Source: JACDAN01 sp036554945 (GTDB taxonomy: Bacteria > Actinomycetota > Thermoleophilia > Gaiellales > Gaiellaceae). From it: a stretch of 64,000 nt of DNA. Position numbers and translations under genes: made by a program. Location of the stretch: assembly GCA_036554945.1 (NCBI GenBank), contig DATBMH010000052.1:21420-85419 (forward strand), given 5' to 3'. Below are positions 26,604 to 34,248 of the stretch, piece by piece. The notes below the pieces were generated by a model. That model searched no databases and had not been told where the DNA came from. It worked only from the letters and a program-made list of their open reading frames with translations. Each line of letters starts with the position of its first letter. The stretch's first letter is position 1.

Positions 26604-27012
26604 GGACGGCGAGTCTATTCAGGTGACGAGCACGGTCGCGATTCCCGTGTCGGAGATCGAGCTGCGCTTCTCACGGTCGAGTGGACCGGGCGGCCAGCAT
26701 GCCCAGAAGTCCGAGACGCGGGTCGAGGCGGTCTTCGACGTCGAGGGCTCGTCGGCCCTCACGGAGACGCAGAAGGCGCGCGTCGTCCGCAAGGCGGGAC
26801 CCGTGCTCCGTGCCGTCGCACAGGACGAGCGGAGCCAGCTCAGGAACCGGGAGCTCGCCGTCCAGCGGCTCGTCGAGGCGCTCCGCGACGCGCTGCGGGT
26901 CCGGCGCACGAGGCGGGCCACGAAGCCGACCGCAGCGGCGAGGGAGCGGCGGCTGGAGCAGAAGCGACGGCGGGGCGAGACGAAGCAGCTCCGCCGGAAG
27001 CCGGAGGACTAG
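26602..27012 (+). CDS. arfB: Alternative ribosome-rescue factor (peptidyl-tRNA hydrolase ArfB)
   Basis: 136 residues from ATG 26602. The release-factor signature is IELRFSRSSGPGGQHAQKSETRV with the catalytic GGQ, and the C-terminus is a long basic tail (RRTRRATKPTAAARERRLEQ and onward) that in ArfB enters the empty mRNA channel. It frees stalled ribosomes on transcripts without a stop codon. The tail and the absence of release-factor domains 1-2 separate it from RF1/RF2. Confidence 0.92.
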   Translation: MDGESIQVTSTVAIPVSEIELRFSRSSGPGGQHAQKSETRVEAVFDVEGSSALTETQKARVVRKAGPVLRAVAQDERSQLRNRELAVQRLVEALRDALRVRRTRRATKPTAAARERRLEQKRRRGETKQLRRKPED

Positions 27013-27017
27013 CCCTC

Positions 27018-27866
27018 CTAGCCCGCCCTCGGTGCGAGCACCGAGACCTTCTGCGACGCGCCCGGGCCCTGCCCGCGCACGTAGCCGCGCATGACCTTCC
27101 GCGCATACAGCCGCTCGCTGGCAGCCCGGTAGACGGCGAGAGCGTTCTCGCCCTCCTGCGGATGGACGGCCCACCCGAAGGTCGCCTTCGTGCCCTGCGA
27201 CGAGAGGATCCACTCGAGCCGCGCGCTGAGCTCCGACGCCTCGTCGAGGGTCTGGCACGACGCCAGCACGGCGAACTCGTCGCTGCCGACGCGCGCAACC
27301 TGGTCCTCCGGCGCGAGCGACTTCGAGAGCCGGTCGGCCACCCGGCAGAGCGCCTCGTTACCGGCGGAGGGCCCGGACTCGTGGTTGAGCTCCTTGAGCG
27401 CGTCCATGTCGGCGAGCAGCAGCGCGAACGGCCGGCCCGCCTCGAGCCGCTTCGTGATCGCGGCCTCGAACGCCCGCGTGTTCGGGAGCCCGGTCAGGAC
27501 GTCGCGCTCGGCGAGGATCCTGAGCTCCTCCACCATCATCCGGCTCCGTCGCGCGAAGTACCCGATCAGGCAGCCGATCGAGACGAATGTGACGCAGCGG
27601 ATGACCGTGCTCGCGGTGAGGACGTCCGTCGACGGGATCGTCGGGTTGAGGACGACCGCGGCGACGTAGAGCAGGGTCGCTGCGACGCCGGCGAGCGCGC
27701 CGATCCGAGGGCCCGTCACGACCGCGGTCATCGCGATCGAGAGGTAGAAGAAGTGCGCGATCCCGAGGCCGGGACGCTCGTAGAGCAGGAACGTGACGAA
27801 GACGACGACGAAGGACGCGGCGGCTGCGGCGAGCAGCGCGTGACGTCCGGAGAAACCCGCAGGCAT
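27018..27866 (-). CDS. Membrane GGDEF diguanylate-cyclase-like protein
   Basis: 282 residues with four hydrophobic segments in the first 110 residues (starting HALLAAAAASFVVVFVTFLL), then a short linker and a GGDEF domain. Domain landmarks are AERDVLTGLPNTRAFEAAI, ALLLADMDALKELN and the signature VARVGSDEF, so the first Gly-Gly is Gly-Ser. Many active cyclases tolerate GSDEF, so activity is possible. No I-site (RxxD) is evident just upstream. It would make cyclic di-GMP in response to a membrane signal. Confidence 0.85.
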   Translation of the reverse strand: MPAGFSGRHALLAAAAASFVVVFVTFLLYERPGLGIAHFFYLSIAMTAVVTGPRIGALAGVAATLLYVAAVVLNPTIPSTDVLTASTVIRCVTFVSIGCLIGYFARRSRMMVEELRILAERDVLTGLPNTRAFEAAITKRLEAGRPFALLLADMDALKELNHESGPSAGNEALCRVADRLSKSLAPEDQVARVGSDEFAVLASCQTLDEASELSARLEWILSSQGTKATFGWAVHPQEGENALAVYRAASERLYARKVMRGYVRGQGPGASQKVSVLAPRAG

Positions 27867-27917
27867 GACCCCACCTTCGCGGAGATACGGTTGTCAAGCC
27901 TCCCTCGAAGGAGTGAT

Positions 27918-29573
27918 CTATTCGCGGGTGCCGACCGGCTCGCGGTCGGCGGCAGCGCGCTCCGTGATCGCCGTGTCGGCGACCATCGGGCCGACGCCGG
28001 GGTCGCCCGCCTCGACGTGGTAGTCGGTCTCGACGGTCGTGTCCCGTCCGGCCGGAACGCCCACGGCACGCAGGACGGCGCTGATCACGGTCGCGACGAG
28101 CAGGTTCACGCCCAGCGCGACCAGGCCCGTGTAGATCGTCGAGTCGCTGTCGATCCCCAGCTTGCTCCACTTGAAGAGGGCGCCCGCGAAGTGCTCCTTG
28201 CCGGTGAGCGGGTTGTCGGTCACGTAGAGCATCCAGAGCCCCACGCCGAGCCCGGCCGCCCAGCCCACGAGCAGCCCGATGCTGTGGTACCAGCGCGTGT
28301 ACAGGCCGAGCACGATCGCCGGCAGCGTCTGGAGGATGATCACGCCGCCGATCAGCTGGAGGTCGATCGAGAACTGCGGGTCCAGCACCAGGATCACCGC
28401 GACGGCGCCGGCCTTGACGACCAGGGAGGCCAGCTTGCTCATGCGGGCCTCCTCCTCGGGCGTCGCGTCCGTCTTCAGGTACTCCTTGTAGACGTTGCGC
28501 GTCCAGAGGTTCGCGGCCGCGATCGACATAATCGCGGCGGGGACGAGCGCGCCGATCGCGATCGCGCCGAAGGCGACGCCGGCGAACCAGTCCGCGAACA
28601 TCGCGTCGTAGAGCAGCGGGACGACCGTGTTGTTGTCCGGCGTGCCGCCGCTCTCGATCGGCGTCACGCCCGCTGCGATCGCCATGTAGCCGAGCAGCGC
28701 GAGCAGGCCGAGGATCAGGGTGTACGCCGGCAGGAACGCCATGTTCCGCTTGATCACGTCGCGGCTCCGAGCGGCGAGGAGCGCGGTGACGGAGTGCGGG
28801 TAGATGAAGAGCGCGAGGGCGGAGCCGAACGCGAGCGTCGAGTACCCGAGCAGCGCCGCGTCGCTGAGCAGGATGCCGTCGCCGGGGTTTTCGCTCCCCT
28901 GGAACTTCTCGTCGGCCGCGCCGAAGATCTCGCCCCAGCCGCCGAGCTTGTACGGGATGTAGATGATCGCCGCGAGGACGACGAGGTAGATCAGCGCGTC
29001 CTTGACGAAGGCGATCAGCGCGGGCGCGCGCAGGCCGGACTGGTACGTGTACGCGGCGAGGATCGCGAAGGCGATGATGATCGGCCACTCGCCGGTGATC
29101 CCCATCGCCTTCAGCACGGCCTCGATGCCGACGAGCTGCAGGGCGATGTACGGCATCGTCGCGACGATCCCGGTGACCGCGATCGCGAGTGCGAGCGTCC
29201 CGGAGCCGTGGCGTCCGCGGACGAAGTCCGCCGGTGTCACGTATCCGTGCCGGTGCGAGACCGACCAGAGCCGCGCCGCGGCGAGGAACACGATCGGGTA
29301 CACGATGATCGTGTAGGGAACGGCGAAGAACCCGACGGCTCCGGCCGCGAAGACCAGCGCAGGGACGGCCACGAACGTGTAGGCCGTGTAGAGGTCGCCG
29401 CCGATCAGGAACCACGTGATCCAGCCGCCGAAGTTCCGGCCGCCGAGGCCCCACTCGTCCAGATGCTCGAGCGACCGCGCGCGGCGCCAGCGCGAGGCGA
29501 CGAACCCCATGACCGTCACGAGCAGGAAGAGCGCGACGAAGATGACGAGCTCGGTGGTCTTGACGTCGTCCAC
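27918..29573 (-). CDS. Sodium:solute symporter (monocarboxylate-type)
   Basis: 551-residue SSS-family permease with about 13 hydrophobic segments, for example ELVIFVALFLLVTVMGFVAS at the start, GGDLYTAYTFVAVPALVFA and ALIYLVVLAAIIYIPYKL. The presence of a DUF3311 partner directly upstream, sharing one base (TAGTG), is typical of acetate/pyruvate/lactate-type transporters such as MctP relatives. The hydrophilic tail is acidic. The substrate is inferred as a monocarboxylate or amino acid; sodium coupling comes from the family. Confidence 0.88.
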   Translation of the reverse strand: MDDVKTTELVIFVALFLLVTVMGFVASRWRRARSLEHLDEWGLGGRNFGGWITWFLIGGDLYTAYTFVAVPALVFAAGAVGFFAVPYTIIVYPIVFLAAARLWSVSHRHGYVTPADFVRGRHGSGTLALAIAVTGIVATMPYIALQLVGIEAVLKAMGITGEWPIIIAFAILAAYTYQSGLRAPALIAFVKDALIYLVVLAAIIYIPYKLGGWGEIFGAADEKFQGSENPGDGILLSDAALLGYSTLAFGSALALFIYPHSVTALLAARSRDVIKRNMAFLPAYTLILGLLALLGYMAIAAGVTPIESGGTPDNNTVVPLLYDAMFADWFAGVAFGAIAIGALVPAAIMSIAAANLWTRNVYKEYLKTDATPEEEARMSKLASLVVKAGAVAVILVLDPQFSIDLQLIGGVIILQTLPAIVLGLYTRWYHSIGLLVGWAAGLGVGLWMLYVTDNPLTGKEHFAGALFKWSKLGIDSDSTIYTGLVALGVNLLVATVISAVLRAVGVPAGRDTTVETDYHVEAGDPGVGPMVADTAITERAAADREPVGTRE

Positions 29574-29818
29574 TAGCGATCACCCCTCGTCATCCGGTAG
29601 ACGACGTAGGTGCAGGCGACGCCCAGCGCGATCGCGGCGAGCTGGTACCAGTAGAAGAACGGGATCTCGAAGAGGCGCGGGTCGTCGCTGTTGTAGAAGC
29701 CCGGGAAGAGCACCGCGAGCAGCGGCACGAGCAGCAGCAGGTTCCAAGGTGAGAAGCGCACGTGGCGCTTCGCCGCCTGAGTGAGCTCTACGGGCTCCCG
29801 GAAACGCGAATCGGCCAC
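29573..29818 (-). CDS. DUF3311 small membrane protein, partner of the symporter
   Basis: 81 residues with two membrane helices (WNLLLLVPLLAVLFPGF and WYQLAAIALGVACTYVVYRM) and a soluble N-terminus. The FPGFYNSDDPRLFEIPFFYW region marks DUF3311. It overlaps the symporter start by one base and is presumably a small accessory subunit of the transporter. Confidence 0.85.
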   Translation of the reverse strand: MADSRFREPVELTQAAKRHVRFSPWNLLLLVPLLAVLFPGFYNSDDPRLFEIPFFYWYQLAAIALGVACTYVVYRMTRGDR

Positions 29819-29867
29819 CGAGGCGGCCCGTACCCCATCGAGTCCCGATGGAAACGCGTTGTAAGTG

Positions 29868-31694
29868 CTATTCGACCGTGACGGTCTTGGCGAGGTTCCG
29901 CGGCTGGTCGACGTTCAGGCCGCGCAGCCGCGCGATCCGGTAGGCGAGCAGCTGCAGCGGGACGACGGCCAGCGCCGCCTGTAGGAAGGCGGGCGTCCGC
30001 GGCACGAAGATCACGTCGTCGGCGTGATGCTGGATGTCCTCGTTCCCGTCCGTCGCGATCGCGATCACGTGCGCGCCGCGGGCCCGGGTCTCCTGGATGT
30101 TCGAGACGATCTTGTCGTAGACGTGGATGTTCGTTGCGACGACGACGACCGGGGTGCCCTCGTCGAGCAGCGCGATCGGGCCGTGCTTCATCTCGCCCGC
30201 GGAGTACGCCTCCGTCGGGATGTAGGAGATCTCCTTCAGCTTCAGCGCGCCCTCGAGCGCGACCGGGAGACCGATGTGGCGGCCGAGGTAGAGGAAGAAG
30301 TCCTGCTGGTAGAAGCGCTGGGCGATCTCCTCGACGGGGTGGTCGCCGTCCAGGAACGTCGCGATCTTCTCGGGCAGCGTGTAGACCTGATCGACGATGT
30401 AGGAGATCTCGTCCGGCGGCAGCGTCCCGCGGATCTCGGCGAGCTTCAGCCCGACGAGGTACATGAGCGCGACCTGCGCCGTGAAGGTCTTCGAGGCGGC
30501 GACGCCGACCTCGAGCCCGCAGCGCGTGAAGAGCGACGAGTCGACCTCGCGCGTGATGTGCGAGCCCATCATGTTCGTGATCGCGACCGTGTGGGCGCCC
30601 TTCTCGCGCGCGAGGCGCATGGCGCCGACGGTGTCGCGCGTCTCACCCGACTGCGAGACCCCGATCACGAGTGTCTTCTCGTCGATGACGGGGTTGCGGT
30701 AGATCCATTCGGAGGCGATGTCCGGCTCGACCGGGACCCGTGCCCACTCCTCGAGGACGTACCGGCCGACGACCCCGGCGTGGTACGCGGTGCCGCAGGC
30801 GAGGATCACGATCCTGCGCAGCTCGCGGAGCTGCTGGTCGTCCATGCCGAGCCCCTCCAGGACGAGCTTGCCGTGCCGCGTCCGGTCGCCGATCGTCTCC
30901 GCGATCGACTCGGGCTGCTCGTAGATCTCCTTCAGCATGAAGGTCTCGTAGCCGCCCTTCTCGGCGCTCTCGTCGTCCCAGTCGAGCTCGAGCGGCTCGT
31001 GCTGGACGGGCTTCCCGTCGCCGCGGGCGAAGGAGACCGACTCGGGCGCGATCGAGACGATGTCGCCGTCGTCCGGGAACACGACGTTGCGTGTCTCGCC
31101 GAGGAAGGCCGCCGCGTTGGACGCGAGGAAGTTCTCGCCCTCGCCGAGGCCGACCACGAGCGGCGTCTGGTTCCGCGCGCCGACGAGCAGGCGCGGGTGG
31201 TCGCGGTGGATGACGACGAAGGTGAAGTGGCCCTCGAGCTCGCCGTACGTCTTCACGACCGCGTCCGTCAGGTCGCCGTCGTAGTAGGTCTCGATCAGGT
31301 GCGCGACGGTCTCGGCGTCCGTCTCGGAGCTGAACGTGTGGCCCTCCTCGCGCAACCTCGACTTGAGCTCGCGGTAGTTCTCGACGATCCCGTTGAGCAC
31401 GATCGCGAGCTGGCCGTCGTCGCACGCCGTGAGCGGGTGCGCGTTCCCCTCCGTCACCGCCCCGTGCGTCGCCCAGCGCGTGTGCCCGAGGCCGGTGCTG
31501 GAGTGCGAGCCGTTCGTCGACGCGGCTTCCTTCAGGAACTGGAGGTTCCCGACGGCGCGGACGTAGTCGAGCCCGTGGTCTTCCAGGAGGGCGATGCCGG
31601 CGGAGTCATAGCCGCGGTACTCGAGTCGCTCGAGGCCCTGGATGAGGAGCGGTTTCGCCGCTCTCGGCCCGACGTATCCGATGATTCCGCACAC
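29868..31694 (-). CDS. glmS: Glutamine-fructose-6-phosphate aminotransferase
   Basis: First step of UDP-GlcNAc synthesis. 608 residues from GTG 31694, so the mature N-terminus is the catalytic Cys (V-CGIIGYVGPRAAKPLL). The glutaminase domain shows LEYRGYDSAGIAL, GHTRWATHGAVT and NGIVENY; two SIS domains show CGTAYHAGVVGRY and GVSQSGETRDTVGAMRLA. The end DQPRNLAKTVTVE is standard. AGGGAGGG lies just before the GTG, which settles the start. It follows glmM on the same strand. Confidence 0.97.
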   Translation of the reverse strand: MCGIIGYVGPRAAKPLLIQGLERLEYRGYDSAGIALLEDHGLDYVRAVGNLQFLKEAASTNGSHSSTGLGHTRWATHGAVTEGNAHPLTACDDGQLAIVLNGIVENYRELKSRLREEGHTFSSETDAETVAHLIETYYDGDLTDAVVKTYGELEGHFTFVVIHRDHPRLLVGARNQTPLVVGLGEGENFLASNAAAFLGETRNVVFPDDGDIVSIAPESVSFARGDGKPVQHEPLELDWDDESAEKGGYETFMLKEIYEQPESIAETIGDRTRHGKLVLEGLGMDDQQLRELRRIVILACGTAYHAGVVGRYVLEEWARVPVEPDIASEWIYRNPVIDEKTLVIGVSQSGETRDTVGAMRLAREKGAHTVAITNMMGSHITREVDSSLFTRCGLEVGVAASKTFTAQVALMYLVGLKLAEIRGTLPPDEISYIVDQVYTLPEKIATFLDGDHPVEEIAQRFYQQDFFLYLGRHIGLPVALEGALKLKEISYIPTEAYSAGEMKHGPIALLDEGTPVVVVATNIHVYDKIVSNIQETRARGAHVIAIATDGNEDIQHHADDVIFVPRTPAFLQAALAVVPLQLLAYRIARLRGLNVDQPRNLAKTVTVE

Positions 31695-31761
31695 TTCGGG
31701 ACCCTCCCTTGAACGTGGTTGGCCGCGGTCCAGTTCCCCCGTTAAACGCACAAGAGCCCGG

Positions 31762-31790
31762 CCGCGACCCGACCTCTTCTTCGCGGTCGG
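31762..31790 (-). promoter_or_regulatory. Two mutually exclusive hairpins between glmM and glmS
   Basis: CCGACC (31769-31774) can pair with GGTCGG (31785-31790), while CCGCGA (31762-31767) can pair with TCGCGG (31781-31786). The two stems share bases, so only one can form at a time, as in attenuators. The element immediately follows the glmM stop. There is no T-run, and the leader is too short for a glmS ribozyme. Confidence 0.3.
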
Positions 31791-33047
31791 TTAGCCGAGC
31801 TCTCGACGAACGAGAGCAGAGACTTTAGCACAGAGGGAGCTCGCTTCTTCCTCGTTTTCGGCCTCCGCGAGAATCCTGACCAAAGGTTCGGTTCCCGATG
31901 GTCGGACCAGGACGCGGGCCCCGCCGTTCAGCTCGTGGTTGAGGCTCTGAACCTGCGCCAGGAGCTCCCCCGGAAGCTCGCGAACCTGCACCGGGAGGTT
32001 CTCCTTGACCTGCGCGAAGCGCGGCATCACGGCGGCCGCCTCGGCCAGGCTGCGCCCCTCGAGCGCGCGGCAGAGCAGGAGCGCCGCGGCGAGCCCGTCG
32101 CCCGTCACGTGGCCGTCGAGGCAGATCAGGTGGCCGGACTGCTCGCCGCCGAGAATCGCGTTCTCGCGGTGCAGCGCCTCGAGGACGTACCGGTCGCCGA
32201 CGTCGGTCGTGATCACACGGATGCCGTTGTCGGCCATCAGCCGGTGGAAGCCGAGGTTCGTCATCACGGTCACGACCACGACGTCCACTTTCAGGTGCAA
32301 GGCGAGGATCGCAAGGATCTGGTCGCCGTCGACGGTCGAGCCGTCCGCGTCGACGGCGAGCATGCGGTCGCCGTCGCCGTCGAAGGCCACTCCCAGGTCG
32401 TAGCCGCCCGCGTTCCGCTGGAGCAGCGAGAGGTCCGTGGCGCCGCAGCCGACGTTGATGTTCGTCCCGTCCGGCTGGTCGGCGAGCGCCTGCACCTGCG
32501 CGCCCAAACGCGAGAAGGCGGTCGGGGCCAGGCCGGAGTACGCGCCGTTCGCGCAGTCGACGGCGACCGAGAGCCCGGAGAGATCCGAGCCGAAGCGCTC
32601 GAGGACGTGCTCCATGTAGCTGTCCGCTGCGACGCCGATGTGGTCGACGGCGCCTCGCTCGGCGTGCGCCGGCTCGTCGAGCAGCGCCTCGATCTCCTCC
32701 TCGGCGGCGTCGGTCAGCTTCTGCCCGTCGCCGTCGAAGAACTTGATCCCGTTGTACTCGGGCGGGTTGTGCGAGGCGGAGACGACGATTCCGAGGTCGA
32801 GCGCCAGCAGCGCGACGGCCGGGGTCGGCAGCACGCCGCCGAGCACCGCATTGCCGCCGACGGACGCGACGCCCTCGGCGAACGCCTCCTCGAGCATGGG
32901 GCCGGACGCACGGGTGTCGCGGCCGACGAAGACCCGTCCACGCCCGGACCAGACGGCAGCGGCGCGCCCGAGTCGCTCGACGAGCTCGGGCGTCAGCTCT
33001 TCCCCGACGACCCCCCGAACCCCGTCCGTTCCGAAATAGCGACGCAT
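31791..33047 (-). CDS. glmM: Phosphoglucosamine mutase
   Basis: Converts glucosamine-6-phosphate to glucosamine-1-phosphate. 418 residues: FGTDGVRGVVGEELTPELV start, catalytic phosphoserine in VSASHNPPEYNGIKFF, metal loop VAFDGDGDRMLAVD, sugar loop GGEQSGHLI and phosphate loop VRPSGTEPLVRIL. It is slightly short of the usual ~445. The three-hairpin element lies directly upstream, between rpsI and glmM. Confidence 0.96.
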   Translation of the reverse strand: MRRYFGTDGVRGVVGEELTPELVERLGRAAAVWSGRGRVFVGRDTRASGPMLEEAFAEGVASVGGNAVLGGVLPTPAVALLALDLGIVVSASHNPPEYNGIKFFDGDGQKLTDAAEEEIEALLDEPAHAERGAVDHIGVAADSYMEHVLERFGSDLSGLSVAVDCANGAYSGLAPTAFSRLGAQVQALADQPDGTNINVGCGATDLSLLQRNAGGYDLGVAFDGDGDRMLAVDADGSTVDGDQILAILALHLKVDVVVVTVMTNLGFHRLMADNGIRVITTDVGDRYVLEALHRENAILGGEQSGHLICLDGHVTGDGLAAALLLCRALEGRSLAEAAAVMPRFAQVKENLPVQVRELPGELLAQVQSLNHELNGGARVLVRPSGTEPLVRILAEAENEEEASSLCAKVSALVRRELG

Positions 33048-33080
33048 CGGGCCGCGAACCTAACCAGAAGTGAGGCGCCG

Positions 33081-33208
33081 CGGAACGGGCTCTGCCCGTT
33101 CCGTTACAGCGGCAGATCGAGAAGGAATCCTCACGTCGCTTCGAGGCCGCGCGGCGCGGAGCGCCGCCCGGCTCCATCGGGTCGCTGAAGGTCGTGAGAC
33201 TTTCAGCG
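33081..33208 (-). repeat. Three-hairpin structured element, copy 2
   Basis: On the minus strand the order is the same as at 11091-11222. Hairpin 1 (33183-33208) keeps GCTGAAAGTCTCACG, with the outer pair flipped to C-G and one mismatch. After a 10-nt spacer comes hairpin 2 (GCCGGGCGGCGC/GCGCCGCGCGGC, loop TCC, one G-G). After 42 nt comes hairpin 3 (CGGAACGGGC/GCCCGTTCCG, loop AGA). It starts 16 nt after the rpsI stop and ends 33 nt before glmM. Confidence 0.7.
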
Positions 33209-33224
33209 AAAGCGAGCGCCCCAG

Positions 33225-33620
33225 CTAGCGCTTACTGAACTGAGGAGCCTTACGAGCTTTGTGGAGGCCGGCCTTCTTGCGCTCGACGATGCGCGCGTCG
33301 CGCGTGAGGAAGCCTTCGCGCTTGAGGACGGTCCGGAGCTCGGGATCGGCCTCGACGAGCGCCCTCGCGAGGCCGTGGCGGATCGCCTCGGCCTGGCCGG
33401 TCGGCCCGCCGCCCTCGACACGGACGCGAAGGTCGTACGTGCCCTCGGCGCCGGCGACCTTGAGCGGCGCCAGGAGCGTCGTGCGATGCGTGGCGCGCGG
33501 GAAGTACTCCTCGACGGTCCGGCCGTTGATCCAGGTCGCGCCGTCGCCGGGGCGCAGGATCACGCGCGCGATCGACGTCTTACGCTTGCCGGTGCCCTGG
33601 TACTGCGCCTGAGCGCTCAC
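33225..33620 (-). CDS. rpsI: 30S ribosomal protein S9
   Basis: 131 residues, GTG start overlapping the rplM stop as GTGA. The N-terminus YQGTGKRKTSIARVILRPG, the central GGGPTGQAEAIRHGLARAL, the RKKAGLHKARKAPQFSKR C-terminus and the final SKR that reaches the P site are all typical. The order rplM-rpsI is the usual one. Confidence 0.97.
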   Translation of the reverse strand: MSAQAQYQGTGKRKTSIARVILRPGDGATWINGRTVEEYFPRATHRTTLLAPLKVAGAEGTYDLRVRVEGGGPTGQAEAIRHGLARALVEADPELRTVLKREGFLTRDARIVERKKAGLHKARKAPQFSKR

Positions 33621-34060
33621 GAGCGTGCCTCCTCGGGAAGCGGCTTCGGATCCTGGGCCTCGTGCGGGTGCTCCGGGCCGGCGTAGATCTTGAGCTTCGT
33701 CAGCTGCGCGCGGCTCAGGCGGTTCCGCGGAAGCATTCCCTTGACCGCCTTGCGCAGGACCTCCGTCGGCCGCCGGTCGAGCTGCTCGCGCAGGGTGCGC
33801 GTCCGGAGCCCGCCGGGGTAGCCGGAGTGACGGTGGTAGAGCTTCTCGTCGAGCTTCTTGCCGGTGACGGCGATCTTCTCCGCGTTCACGACGATCACGA
33901 AGTCACCGGTGTCGACGTGGGGCGTGTACTGCGCCTTGTGCTTGCCGCGGAGCGTGTCCGCGATGCGCGTGGCGAGACGCCCGAGGGTCTGCCCCTCGGC
34001 GTCCACGACGTACCAGTGGCGATCGACCTCGCCCGGCTTTGCGTTCCACGTCTTGCCCAT
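33617..34060 (-). CDS. rplM: 50S ribosomal protein L13
   Basis: 147 residues from ATG 34060. It starts KTWNAKPGEVDRHWYVVDAE and contains GDFVIVVNAEKIAVTGKK, YHRHSGYPGGL and AVKGMLPRNRLSRAQL. The C-terminus is LKIYAGPEHPHEAQDPKPL. A longer upstream frame is open, but the chosen start fits the family length. Confidence 0.97.
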   Translation of the reverse strand: MGKTWNAKPGEVDRHWYVVDAEGQTLGRLATRIADTLRGKHKAQYTPHVDTGDFVIVVNAEKIAVTGKKLDEKLYHRHSGYPGGLRTRTLREQLDRRPTEVLRKAVKGMLPRNRLSRAQLTKLKIYAGPEHPHEAQDPKPLPEEARS

Positions 34061-34113
34061 ACGGAAAAGTGGCGGACCCTGGGCCCGCCGACGGCGAAGG
34101 ATAGCAGGGGAAT

Positions 34114-34248
34114 TCACGACTCCTCCCCGTCTTTCCGGCCGCCCACCCAGACGGCGAGCGCGATGGCGACGATCAGGAGCGCCGCGAGCGACTCGACGAT
34201 CGCGCCGGCGAGCCCGCCGTGCGCGACGATCACGAGGACAGCAGCCAT
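34114..34248 (-). CDS. 44-residue single-span membrane protein
   Basis: ATG 34248 lies 18 bp inside the end of the upstream membrane gene and opens a 44-codon frame: MAAVLVIVAHGGLAGAI, a central helix ESLAALLIVAIALAVWVGG and a charged tail RKDGEES. Translational overlap with the preceding gene and the clear membrane-protein composition argue that it is real. Function unknown. Confidence 0.6.
   Translation of the reverse strand: MAAVLVIVAHGGLAGAIVESLAALLIVAIALAVWVGGRKDGEES

Noticed and set aside
25956..29576. 1206-codon plus-strand frame
   Set aside because: It runs opposite to the HAD, GGDEF and symporter genes, which have clear family motifs; the product is low-complexity Arg/Asp/Glu.
31695..31790. 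glmS ribozyme
   Set aside because: Fewer than 100 bases separate glmM and glmS, too short for the ribozyme, and its core sequence is not seen.
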